Source: Streptococcus mitis (GTDB lineage Bacteria > Bacillota > Bacilli > Lactobacillales > Streptococcaceae). From it: a stretch of DNA of 64,000 nt. The stretch covers positions 1-64,000 of the forward strand of contig NZ_NCVK01000060.1 of NCBI RefSeq assembly GCF_002096845.1. Reading direction: 5' to 3'. The notes under the pieces are model-generated. The model was not told the origin of the DNA. It did not search any database and saw nothing but the letters and a program-made list of their open reading frames with translations. Shown here in pieces: positions 17,094 through 24,380 of this stretch; within the stretch, counting starts at the first letter, position 1; each line of letters opens with the position of its first letter. A program made the translations under genes and the position numbers.

Positions 17094-17999
17094 ATGTCTG
17101 TAAGAGAAAAAATGCTTGAAATCTTAGAAGGAATTGATATCCGTTTTAAGGAACCCTTGCATAGCTATAGTTATACAAAAGTAGGTGGAGAGGCCGATTA
17201 TTTGGTCTTTCCACGAAATCGTTTTGAGTTGGCGCGCATTGTTAAATTTGCCAATCAAGAAAATATCCCTTGGATGGTTCTTGGGAATGCCAGCAACATC
17301 ATTGTTCGTGACGGTGGGATTCGTGGATTTGTCATCTTGTGTGACAAGCTTAATAACGTTTCCGTTGATGGCTATACCATTGAAGCTGAAGCTGGTGCCA
17401 ACTTGATTGAAACAACTCGCATTGCCCTCCGTCATAGTTTGACTGGCTTTGAGTTTGCTTGTGGCATTCCTGGAAGTGTCGGTGGTGCTGTCTTTATGAA
17501 TGCGGGTGCCTATGGTGGCGAGATTGCTCACATCTTGCAGTCTTGTAAGGTCTTGACCAAGGATGGAGAAATCGAAACCCTGTCTGTCAAGGACTTGGCT
17601 TTTGGTTACCGCCATTCAGCCATTCAGGAGTCTGGTGCAGTTGTCTTGTCAGCTAAATTTGCCCTAGCCCCAGGAACCCATCAGGTTATCAAGCAAGAAA
17701 TGGATCGCTTGACGCATCTACGTGAACTCAAGCAACCTTTAGAATATCCATCTTGTGGTTCGGTCTTTAAGCGTCCAGTAGGACATTTTGCAGGTCAGTT
17801 AATTTCAGAAGCTGGCTTGAAAGGCTATCGTATTGGTGGAGTAGAAGTCTCAGAAAAACACGCAGGATTTATGATTAATGTTGCTGACGGAACGGCTAAA
17901 GACTACGAAGACTTGATTGAGTCTGTGATTGAAAAAGTCAAGGAACACTCTGGCGTTACTCTTGAGAGAGAAGTTCGTATCTTGGGTGAAAGCAAGTAG
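17094..17999 (+). CDS. murB: UDP-N-acetylenolpyruvoylglucosamine reductase
   Basis: The 301-residue FAD enzyme shows [14 protein letters not shown], the FAD-loop [33 protein letters not shown], and [10 protein letters not shown] with the catalytic Ser. It lacks the extra loops of Proteobacterial type I MurB and so fits type II. It makes UDP-N-acetylmuramic acid for peptidoglycan. The murB-potABCD arrangement is typical of streptococci; 159 bp of unusual leader sequence separates murB from potA. Confidence 0.95.
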   Translation: MSVREKMLEILEGIDIRFKEPLHSYSYTKVGGEADYLVFPRNRFELARIVKFANQENIPWMVLGNASNIIVRDGGIRGFVILCDKLNNVSVDGYTIEAEAGANLIETTRIALRHSLTGFEFACGIPGSVGGAVFMNAGAYGGEIAHILQSCKVLTKDGEIETLSVKDLAFGYRHSAIQESGAVVLSAKFALAPGTHQVIKQEMDRLTHLRELKQPLEYPSCGSVFKRPVGHFAGQLISEAGLKGYRIGGVEVSEKHAGFMINVADGTAKDYEDLIESVIEKVKEHSGVTLEREVRILGESK

Positions 18000-18158
18000 G
18001 AAGCTGTAGTTGGAAAGCTGCTGCTATGTCATGGCAAGGGGGTGAAAGCCTATCGTTAGTGCAGATGTATGCAGGTGGTTTTACACTCTGCAAGAGGTAG
18101 TGGCGGCCTGACAGAGCCCTGATCTGTTAATCTATGAAAAAGAAGGAATAAATGACAA
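18000..18158 (+). ncRNA. GC-rich structured-looking murB-potA leader (candidate cis-regulatory RNA)
   Basis: This stretch is richer in G+C than the other intergenic regions here and has no ORF of note. I can draw an outer helix CAGAT (18062-18066) with ATCTG (18122-18126); inside it a hairpin GCAG-GTG / CAC-CTGC (18071-18077 with 18084-18091, one bulged T), and GGC (18105-18107) with GCC (18116-18118). Another short helix is GGC (18033-18035) with GCC (18048-18050). I see no promoter or intrinsic terminator, which favours control of translation or RNA processing. The assignment is inference from folding by eye. Confidence 0.4.
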
Positions 18159-18178
18159 TTGAAAAAACCAATTATTGA
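18152..18178 (+). other. Eight-codon mini-ORF overlapping the potA start
   Basis: ATG 18152 has the best spacing from AGAAGGA (18141-18147) and encodes MTIEKTNY before a TGA. It overlaps the TTG start of potA (18159) in another frame. It may tune potA translation or be neutral. It is not a functional protein on present evidence. Confidence 0.35.
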
Positions 18179-19316
18179 ATTCAAAAACGTCTCAAAAGTT
18201 TTTGAAGACAGCAACACCAAGGTTCTCAAAGATATCAACTTTGAGTTGGAAGAAGGGAAATTTTATACCCTTCTAGGCGCATCTGGTTCAGGAAAATCAA
18301 CCATCCTAAACATTATTGCAGGTTTACTGGATGCGACGACAGGAGATATTTTGCTGGACGGTGTTCGTATCAATGACATCCCAACCAACAAGCGAGACGT
18401 TCATACTGTCTTCCAATCCTATGCCTTGTTTCCACATATGAATGTGTTTGAAAATGTTGCCTTTCCACTTCGCTTGCGTAAAATTGATAAGAAAGAAATC
18501 GAGCAGCGTGTAGCGGAAGTTCTCAAGATGGTTCAGTTGGAAGGTTACGAAAAACGTTCCATTCGAAAACTCTCTGGAGGACAACGTCAGCGTGTGGCTA
18601 TTGCCCGTGCCATCATCAACCAACCCCGTGTGGTTTTGTTGGACGAGCCCTTGTCAGCGCTGGACTTAAAATTACGAACAGATATGCAGTACGAACTACG
18701 TGAACTGCAACAACGCTTGGGCATTACCTTTGTCTTTGTCACTCACGATCAGGAAGAAGCCCTGGCTATGAGTGACTGGATTTTTGTCATGAATGATGGC
18801 GAGATTGTCCAGTCTGGAACTCCTGTGGATATCTACGATGAGCCAATCAACCACTTTGTTGCTACCTTTATCGGCGAGTCAAACATCTTGCCAGGTACCA
18901 TGATTGAGGACTACTTGGTTGAGTTTAACGGCAAACGCTTTGAAGCGGTCGATGGTGGGATGAAGCCAAATGAACCTGTTGAGGTTGTTATTCGTCCAGA
19001 GGACTTGCGGATTACCCTTCCTGAAGAAGGCAAGCTCCAAGTTAAGGTCGATACCCAGCTCTTCCGTGGGGTTCACTATGAAATTATCGCCTATGACGAA
19101 CTTGGAAATGAATGGATGATCCACTCGACTCGTAAGGCCATCGTGGGTGAGGAAATCGGTCTGGACTTTGAACCAGAAGACATCCACATCATGCGTCTCA
19201 ACGAAACCGAGGAAGAGTTCGATGCCCGTATCGAAGAATACGTGGAAATTGAAGAGCAAGAAGCAGGTCTGATCAATGCAATCGAGGAGGAGAGAGATGA
19301 AGAAAACAAGCTCTAA
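18159..19316 (+). CDS. potA: Spermidine/putrescine ABC transporter ATPase
   Basis: The 385-residue ATPase has Walker [11 protein letters not shown]-loop VFQSYALFP, signature LSGGQRQR, Walker [13 protein letters not shown] and the H-loop VTHDQEEA, all intact, plus the C-terminal TOBE-type regulatory domain ([10 protein letters not shown]). It drives polyamine import with PotBC. The start is TTG 18159 ([12 protein letters not shown]); the nearby ATG 18152 is out of frame. An acidic tail rich in Glu ends the protein. potB starts 20 bp before its stop. Confidence 0.94.
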   Translation: MKKPIIEFKNVSKVFEDSNTKVLKDINFELEEGKFYTLLGASGSGKSTILNIIAGLLDATTGDILLDGVRINDIPTNKRDVHTVFQSYALFPHMNVFENVAFPLRLRKIDKKEIEQRVAEVLKMVQLEGYEKRSIRKLSGGQRQRVAIARAIINQPRVVLLDEPLSALDLKLRTDMQYELRELQQRLGITFVFVTHDQEEALAMSDWIFVMNDGEIVQSGTPVDIYDEPINHFVATFIGESNILPGTMIEDYLVEFNGKRFEAVDGGMKPNEPVEVVIRPEDLRITLPEEGKLQVKVDTQLFRGVHYEIIAYDELGNEWMIHSTRKAIVGEEIGLDFEPEDIHIMRLNETEEEFDARIEEYVEIEEQEAGLINAIEEERDEENKL

Positions 19317-20103
19317 ACTCTTTGTAGTGCCCTATATGCTTTGGATTGCACTCTTTGTATTGGCACCCTTGGTCTTGATTTTCGGTCAATCCTTTTTCAA
19401 TATTGAAGGCCAGTTCAGTTTAGAAAACTATAAATCCTACTTTGCATCACAAAACTTGACCTATCTAAAGATGAGTTTCAACTCAGTGCTTTATGCAGGA
19501 ATTGTGACCTTTGTAACCCTGCTTATCAGCTATCCGACAGCCCTCTTTTTGACCCGTCTCAAGCACCGTCAACTCTGGCTCATGCTGATTATCTTGCCAA
19601 CCTGGATCAATCTGCTCCTCAAGGCCTATGCCTTTATTGGGATTTTTGGTCAAAATGGCTCTATTAACCAATTCTTGGAATTTATCGGAATCGGTTCACA
19701 GCAGTTGCTCTTTACCGATTTCTCCTTTATCTTTGTCGCAAGCTATATCGAGCTTCCTTTTATGATTTTGCCCATTTTCAATGTCTTAGACGATATGGAT
19801 AACAATCTCATCAATGCCAGCTATGATCTAGGTGCGACCAAGTGGGAAACCTTCCGACATGTCATCTTCCCACTGTCTATGAATGGAGTGAGAAGTGGGG
19901 TACAATCAGTCTTTATCCCAAGTTTGAGTCTCTTCATGCTGACACGTTTGATTGGTGGAAACCGCGTTATCACCTTGGGGACAGCTATTGAGCAAAACTT
20001 CCTGACCAATGACAATTACGGTATGGGTTCAACCATCGGTGTGATTCTCATCCTGACTATGTTCATCACCATGTGGGTGACCAAGGAAAGGAGAGAACGA
20101 TGA
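19297..20103 (+). CDS. potB: Spermidine/putrescine ABC transporter permease PotB
   Basis: The 268-residue membrane protein has six predicted spans. Its EAA loop [19 protein letters not shown] (about residues 175-193) docks to PotA. ATG 19297 with GAGGAGG upstream is preferred to the in-frame codon at 19276. It overlaps potA by 20 bp and potC by 4 bp (ATGA). Confidence 0.94.
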   Translation: MKKTSSKLFVVPYMLWIALFVLAPLVLIFGQSFFNIEGQFSLENYKSYFASQNLTYLKMSFNSVLYAGIVTFVTLLISYPTALFLTRLKHRQLWLMLIILPTWINLLLKAYAFIGIFGQNGSINQFLEFIGIGSQQLLFTDFSFIFVASYIELPFMILPIFNVLDDMDNNLINASYDLGATKWETFRHVIFPLSMNGVRSGVQSVFIPSLSLFMLTRLIGGNRVITLGTAIEQNFLTNDNYGMGSTIGVILILTMFITMWVTKERRER

Positions 20104-20873
20104 AAAAATTTGCCAACCTTTATCTGGGACTGGTCTTTCTTGTCCTCTACCTGCCAATCTTTTACCTGATTGGCTATGCCTTTAACGCAGGCAATGACAT
20201 GAATAGCTTTACAGGCTTTAGCCTGAGTCATTTTAAAACTATGTTTGGCGATGGTCGTCTCATGTTGATTGTGACTCAGACCTTTTTCTTGGCCTTCCTG
20301 TCAGCCTTGATTGCGACCATTATCGGGACTTTTGGAGCTATTTATATTTACCAGTCTCGTAAGAAATACCAAGAAGCCTTTCTTTCACTCAATAATATCC
20401 TCATGGTTGCGCCTGATGTTATGATTGGTGCCAGCTTCTTGATTCTCTTTACCCAACTCAAGTTTTCACTTGGCTTTTTGACCGTTCTATCTAGTCACGT
20501 GGCCTTCTCCATTCCTATCGTGGTCTTGATGGTCTTGCCACGTCTTAAGGAAATGAATGGCGACATGATTCATGCGGCCTATGACCTTGGTGCCAGTCAA
20601 TTTCAGATGTTCAAGGAAATTATGCTTCCTTACCTGACTCCGTCTATCATTGCTGGTTATTTCATGGCCTTCACCTATTCGCTAGATGACTTTGCCGTGA
20701 CCTTCTTCGTAACGGGAAATGGCTTTTCAACCCTGTCAGTCGAAATTTACTCTCGTGCTCGTAAAGGGATTTCGCTTGAAATCAATGCCCTGTCTGCCCT
20801 TGTCTTTCTCTTTAGTATTATCCTAGTGGTTGGATATTACTTTATCTCACGTGAGAAGGAGGAGCAAGCATGA
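20100..20873 (+). CDS. potC: Spermidine/putrescine ABC transporter permease PotC
   Basis: The 257-residue partner permease has six spans and the EAA loop AAYDLGASQFQMFKEIMLP. ATG 20100 ([12 protein letters not shown]) overlaps the potB stop by 4 bp and has GGAGAG in front. The following potD ATG overlaps its own stop in the same way, so potA-D are translated as one coupled unit. Confidence 0.94.
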   Translation: MKKFANLYLGLVFLVLYLPIFYLIGYAFNAGNDMNSFTGFSLSHFKTMFGDGRLMLIVTQTFFLAFLSALIATIIGTFGAIYIYQSRKKYQEAFLSLNNILMVAPDVMIGASFLILFTQLKFSLGFLTVLSSHVAFSIPIVVLMVLPRLKEMNGDMIHAAYDLGASQFQMFKEIMLPYLTPSIIAGYFMAFTYSLDDFAVTFFVTGNGFSTLSVEIYSRARKGISLEINALSALVFLFSIILVVGYYFISREKEEQA

Positions 20874-21940
20874 AAAAACTCTATTCATTTTTAGCAGGAA
20901 TTGTAGCCATTATTCTCGTCTTATGGGGAATTGCGACGCATCTAGATAGTAAAATCAATAGCCGAGATAGTCAAAAACTGGTCATTTACAACTGGGGGGA
21001 CTATATCGATCCTGAACTCTTGGAGCAATTCACAGAAGAAACAGGCATCCAAGTCCAGTATGAGACCTTTGACTCCAACGAAGCCATGTATACCAAGATC
21101 AAGCAGGGTGGAACGACCTACGACATTGCCATCCCAAGTGAATACATGATCAACAAGATGAAGGACGAAGACCTCTTGGTTCCGCTTGATTATTCAAAAC
21201 TTGAAGGTCTTGAAAATATCGGACCAGAGTTCCTCAACCAGTCCTTTGACCCAGGCAATAAATTTTCCATCCCTTACTTCTGGGGAACCTTGGGAATTGT
21301 CTACAATGAAACTATGGTAGATGAAGCGCCTGAGCATTGGGATGATCTCTGGAAGCCAGAGTATAAGAACTCTATCATGCTCTTTGATGGGGCGCGTGAG
21401 GTATTGGGACTAGGGCTTAACTCTCTTGGCTACAGCCTCAACTCCAAGGATTCCCAGCAGTTAGAAGAGACAGTAGACAAACTCTACAAGTTGACTCCAA
21501 ATATCAAGGCCATCGTTGCCGACGAGATGAAGGGCTACATGATTCAGAACAACGCTGCTATAGGCGTGACCTTTTCAGGGGAAGCCAGCCAAATGCTAGA
21601 AAAAAATGAAAATCTACGCTATGTGGTACCGACAGAGGCCAGCAACCTTTGGTTTGACAATATGGTCATTCCCAAAACAGTTAAAAACCAAGACGCAGCC
21701 TATGCCTTTATCAACTTTATGTTGAAACCCGAAAATGCTCTTAAAAATGCGGAGTATGTCGGCTATTCAACACCAAACCTACCAGCTAAGGAATTGCTCC
21801 CAGAGGAGAAAAAAGAAGACAAGGCCTTCTATCCTGATGCTGAAACCATGAAACACCTAGAAGTTTATGAGAAATTTGACCATAAATGGACAGGAAAATA
21901 TAGCGACCTCTTCCTACAGTTTAAAATGTATCGGAAGTAG
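20870..21940 (+). CDS. potD: Spermidine/putrescine-binding protein PotD
   Basis: The 356-residue binding protein shows LVIYNWGDYIDPE at the start of the mature part, FDSNEAMYTKIK, and the ligand residues in SIPYFWGTLGIVYN and NLWFDNMVIP. It binds polyamines outside the cell for PotABC. The N-terminus is one hydrophobic helix with no lipobox Cys, so it appears to be membrane-anchored by an uncleaved or slowly cleaved signal rather than by lipid. A strong terminator follows. Confidence 0.95.
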   Translation: MKKLYSFLAGIVAIILVLWGIATHLDSKINSRDSQKLVIYNWGDYIDPELLEQFTEETGIQVQYETFDSNEAMYTKIKQGGTTYDIAIPSEYMINKMKDEDLLVPLDYSKLEGLENIGPEFLNQSFDPGNKFSIPYFWGTLGIVYNETMVDEAPEHWDDLWKPEYKNSIMLFDGAREVLGLGLNSLGYSLNSKDSQQLEETVDKLYKLTPNIKAIVADEMKGYMIQNNAAIGVTFSGEASQMLEKNENLRYVVPTEASNLWFDNMVIPKTVKNQDAAYAFINFMLKPENALKNAEYVGYSTPNLPAKELLPEEKKEDKAFYPDAETMKHLEVYEKFDHKWTGKYSDLFLQFKMYRK

Positions 21941-21955
21941 GAGCTAGCAGTTATG

Positions 21956-21989
21956 AAACGAACCAGTCAAGCTGGTTCGTTTTTTTATG
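21956..21989 (+). terminator. Terminator of the murB-pot operon
   Basis: A perfect 11-bp stem AAACGAACCAG / CTGGTTCGTTT with loop TCAAG, followed by seven or more T residues. Confidence 0.9.
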
Positions 21990-22281
21990 TAAAAGGCAAT
22001 TTTTGTAACGGTAACTTTTTCTATAATAGTTGCTGTGTTTAGTAATATGAAAATTGAGGATAAAAATAGTGATAAGTGAAATAACGGCGCATTTATTTCA
22101 AGATTTTTTTATTTGTTGAATTCTATCTCCTTCATTAAAATTTTTAAAATTGACTACTAGCTACATACGCTTTTACCTCCTTTTATGCTATAATATTCTC
22201 AATAGAATCTTTAATCTTCAAATAAATATTCCTTATGGAATAATTCCGTTTTGTACCGTTTAGAATATTTAAGAGGATACA
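21990..22281 (+). promoter_or_regulatory. AT-rich upstream region of the XRE pseudogene with a palindrome
   Basis: No gene is recognisable here. TGcTATAAT (22186-22194) is an extended -10 box. ATTCCTTATGGAAT (22228-22241) is a perfect 5-bp inverted repeat about 40 bp before the regulator start and overlaps a further ATTCC. Palindromes of this kind are common operators of XRE regulators. TTGTAACGGTAAC followed by CTATAAT near 22010-22030 may be another promoter. Confidence 0.45.
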
Positions 22282-22722
22282 ATGTTTAATAATGATTCTT
22301 TTGGAGCTCGTCTTAAGGAACTGAGAAAGATCAAGAAGTTAACTCAGGTACAAATTTCTGAGATGATTGGTGTATAACAAGGTACTTATTTTCGTTGGGA
22401 GAATGGAACTTTAGAGCCTAATTTAGACGCCGTCGTCAAATTAGCAAAATTATTTGATACCACGACAGATTATTTACTAGGAAAAACGATTTATAGTACT
22501 CTAGATGGTATTTCTCATCCAATCACTAGAATTGATATGAAGAAGTTAAAAGATAAACTTAATGATTTGAAATTTGCGCTTGTTATGAATGGAATAAAAA
22601 AACATTTCACTGTATTTGACTATATGGATGAGCTAGTTTCTGAATATAATTTAGACAAAGAAGAGCAAGGAATATTGCCGACTCTCTTTAAAGAGGTTTA
22701 TGATTATTTTAATGCAGATTAA
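22282..22722 (+). pseudogene. XRE-family regulator interrupted by an in-frame TAA
   Basis: Reading from ATG 22282, residues 7-75 form a classic HTH_XRE domain (GARLKELRKIKKLTQ, ISEMIGV, YFRWENGTLEPNLD, LFDTTTDYLLG). Codon 32 is TAA (22375-22377) at a position where this fold usually has Ser in xSQGTY; one base change from TCA would explain it. The frame then stays open to 22722, adding a 65-residue helical tail (147 codons in all). The stop must be real or a sequencing error, as the rest is undamaged. A fragment starting at 22537 could still be made. The palindrome upstream suggests past self-regulation. Confidence 0.85.
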
Positions 22723-22819
22723 TGGTTTATAAGATTAAGCCTCAATAGATAGAGAATAGTATATTCTTGTTGAGTGATTCTATTTTATGAAGGTTGTTTG
22801 TAGTTGAAGGGGGAAATAG

Positions 22820-23440
22820 ATGGACTCTAAAATTGATACAGCTTGGGACTTGTTTCTGGAGGGAAAAACATCAGAAGCTAAAAAGTTGGTTGAACAAGAT
22901 TTTTCCATTGATACCTGTACAGATTTTAGCCTATTAAATCTGATGGGGTATTTATTATTGGCAGAAAAAGACTATGCTTCATGTACCCATATCTTTGAGA
23001 AATACATTTTATTGGCTCAACAAAATGAAGATAAAGAAAATGAACACATTGGCTTACATCAATTAGCTATGATCTACAGAGATCAGGGGGATTTTCATAA
23101 GGCTTTAAAACTTATTGAAGATGAAGAGAAGATAGTTGAAGAGCATTTTCCAAATGATAATCTAAAGAAAGCTGTGAATAATTACGAACAGGGCTATGTG
23201 AGATTTAAATTAAACAATCTTGATGAGGCTCTTACATTCATGAATCTGTCATTGGAACAATCTTTAGAGACTGATGATGTAATTTCTCAAGCTTGTAGCT
23301 ATAGAGGGTTAGGTGAAATCTATTTAGCCTTGGAAGATACGGAATTATCCAACACACATTTCAAACGAGCTATAGAACTTTTCGAAAGTGTTGGAGAATT
23401 TGAAGGGATAAAGGAAATTGAGGAATTGATTAATGAATGA
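22820..23440 (+). CDS. Tetratricopeptide-repeat protein
   Basis: The 206-residue, acidic, all-helical protein has about four TPR-like helix pairs, such as HLGLHQLAMIYRDQGDFHKAL-type (residues about 73-95), YEQGYVRFKLNNLDEAL and SYRGLGEIYLALED. It has no signal or membrane segment. A strong AAGGGGG site precedes the ATG. It follows the broken XRE regulator in the same direction; in streptococci TPR domains often sense short peptides beside XRE domains (PlcR/Rgg/Tpr types). Here the two halves are separate genes. A sensing role is inference. Confidence 0.75.
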   Translation: MDSKIDTAWDLFLEGKTSEAKKLVEQDFSIDTCTDFSLLNLMGYLLLAEKDYASCTHIFEKYILLAQQNEDKENEHIGLHQLAMIYRDQGDFHKALKLIEDEEKIVEEHFPNDNLKKAVNNYEQGYVRFKLNNLDEALTFMNLSLEQSLETDDVISQACSYRGLGEIYLALEDTELSNTHFKRAIELFESVGEFEGIKEIEELINE

Positions 23441-23533
23441 TTTTAAATTTAGATTTTGTTATTAGTTTGCTTTATCTTAAAGAATGTAGATATGCAATTG
23501 ACAGTCTAGATAATATTAAAGCGAGAGAGTGAT

Positions 23534-23599
23534 ATGTTATTTTGGATTTGTTTAATATCAACAATTATATTGGCTAATTTTGTTCTCCTGAAAGAGTAA
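23534..23599 (+). CDS. Possible 21-residue hydrophobic peptide
   Basis: ATG 23534 follows GCGAGAGAG by 6-7 nt. The ORF encodes a single hydrophobic helix (MLFWICLISTIILANF) with a short charged tail, then TAA. It lies 94 bp after the TPR gene. It could be a membrane micropeptide, a toxin-like peptide, a signalling peptide or the remains of a longer gene. I find no clear promoter of its own. Size and hydrophobicity are seen; expression is unproven. Confidence 0.35.
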   Translation: MLFWICLISTIILANFVLLKE

Positions 23600-23645
23600 T
23601 CAAAGATACAGGAAATTGCTCTGATTCAACGGAGATGATTTCCAG

Positions 23646-23674
23646 TTGACGCAAGCTTAAAAAAACGTTATAAT
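23646..23674 (+). promoter_or_regulatory. Promoter of the T-box-controlled alaS operon
   Basis: TTGACG, 17-bp spacer, perfect TATAAT. The T-box leader begins shortly after. Confidence 0.8.
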
Positions 23675-23681
23675 AAGAAAG

Positions 23682-23860
23682 TTGAGAATTGATTTTCAGT
23701 TGTCTTAGTCCAGAGAAGTGGCGGTGCTGCGAGCCATCTAAGCTAGGAAGTCATGCTACTCAATCATACAATTGCATAAGAACAAGAGAATGACAAGTTC
23801 ATTGAATGAAGGTGGTACCGCGGTTTTTCGCCCTTCGTGATATGAGCTTGTCTTTTGATT
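23682..23860 (+). promoter_or_regulatory. Alanine-specific T-box leader
   Basis: AGAGAAGTGGCGGTGCTGCGAG is split here as the stem I distal part (23714-23735). The specifier GCT followed by A occurs near 23755, consistent with alanine. The T-box GGTGGTACCGCGG begins at 23811, where UGGU would pair with the ACCA end of tRNA-Ala. The alternative terminator uses GACAAGTTCA (about 23792) with TGAGCTTGTC (about 23843), then a T-rich stretch. Uncharged tRNA-Ala should stabilise the antiterminator and turn on the downstream genes. Confidence 0.88.
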
Positions 23861-23873
23861 TTTGGAGGTGTTG

Positions 23874-24359
23874 ATGAAAACATTTCTTGTCAAACAAAAG
23901 TTTCGTCTTGGTGGCGAACGCTTCGCTATCAAGGATGACAGGGGAGAAATCGCCTATCAGGTAGAGGGATCATTTTTTAAGATTCCTAAAACCTTTACCA
24001 TATATGATGCTAATGGTGAACAGGTCAGTCAGATCAGTAAAGAAATCTTGACCTTGCTTCCTCGTTTTGAGATTCAGCTTCGGGATGGCTCGAGTTTTGT
24101 CATTCGTAAGAAGTTGACCTTCTGGCGAGATAAGTATGAGTTTGATAATCTAGGGCTTCGTATCGAGGGTAATATCTGGGATTTGAATTTCAAATTGCTG
24201 GATGATCGCGATCAGATGATTGCAGAAATTAAGAAGGAACTCTTCCATTTGACCTCTACCTATACTGTAACGGTTCTTGAGGACGCTTATGCAGACCTAG
24301 TCATTTCCCTTTGTGTCGCGATTGACTATGTGGAAATGCTGGAAAGCCAATCACATTAA
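23874..24359 (+). CDS. LURP-one-related (LOR/YxjI-type) protein
   Basis: The product of about 161 residues is beta-rich with no signal peptide. Repeated strand pairs such as FAIKDDRGEIAYQVEGSF and FTIYDANGEQV match the tubby-like LOR fold (PF04525, YxjI). ATG 23874 is chosen; the in-frame TTG 23862 overlaps the GGAG that serves this ATG. It is the first gene after the alanine T-box and 21 bp before alaS, so its expression follows tRNA-Ala charging. Its biochemical role is unknown. Confidence 0.8.
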   Translation: MKTFLVKQKFRLGGERFAIKDDRGEIAYQVEGSFFKIPKTFTIYDANGEQVSQISKEILTLLPRFEIQLRDGSSFVIRKKLTFWRDKYEFDNLGLRIEGNIWDLNFKLLDDRDQMIAEIKKELFHLTSTYTVTVLEDAYADLVISLCVAIDYVEMLESQSH

Positions 24360-24380
24360 ACAAGTAAATAAGGAGACAAT

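Noticed and set aside
18037-18140. TPP-riboswitch-like pieces (GGGGGTG ... CCTGATCTGTTAAT) in the potA leader
   Set aside because: The CTGAGA core and the 3' GCGTAGGGA part are missing, and the downstream genes are not thiamine genes. The likeness is probably chance.
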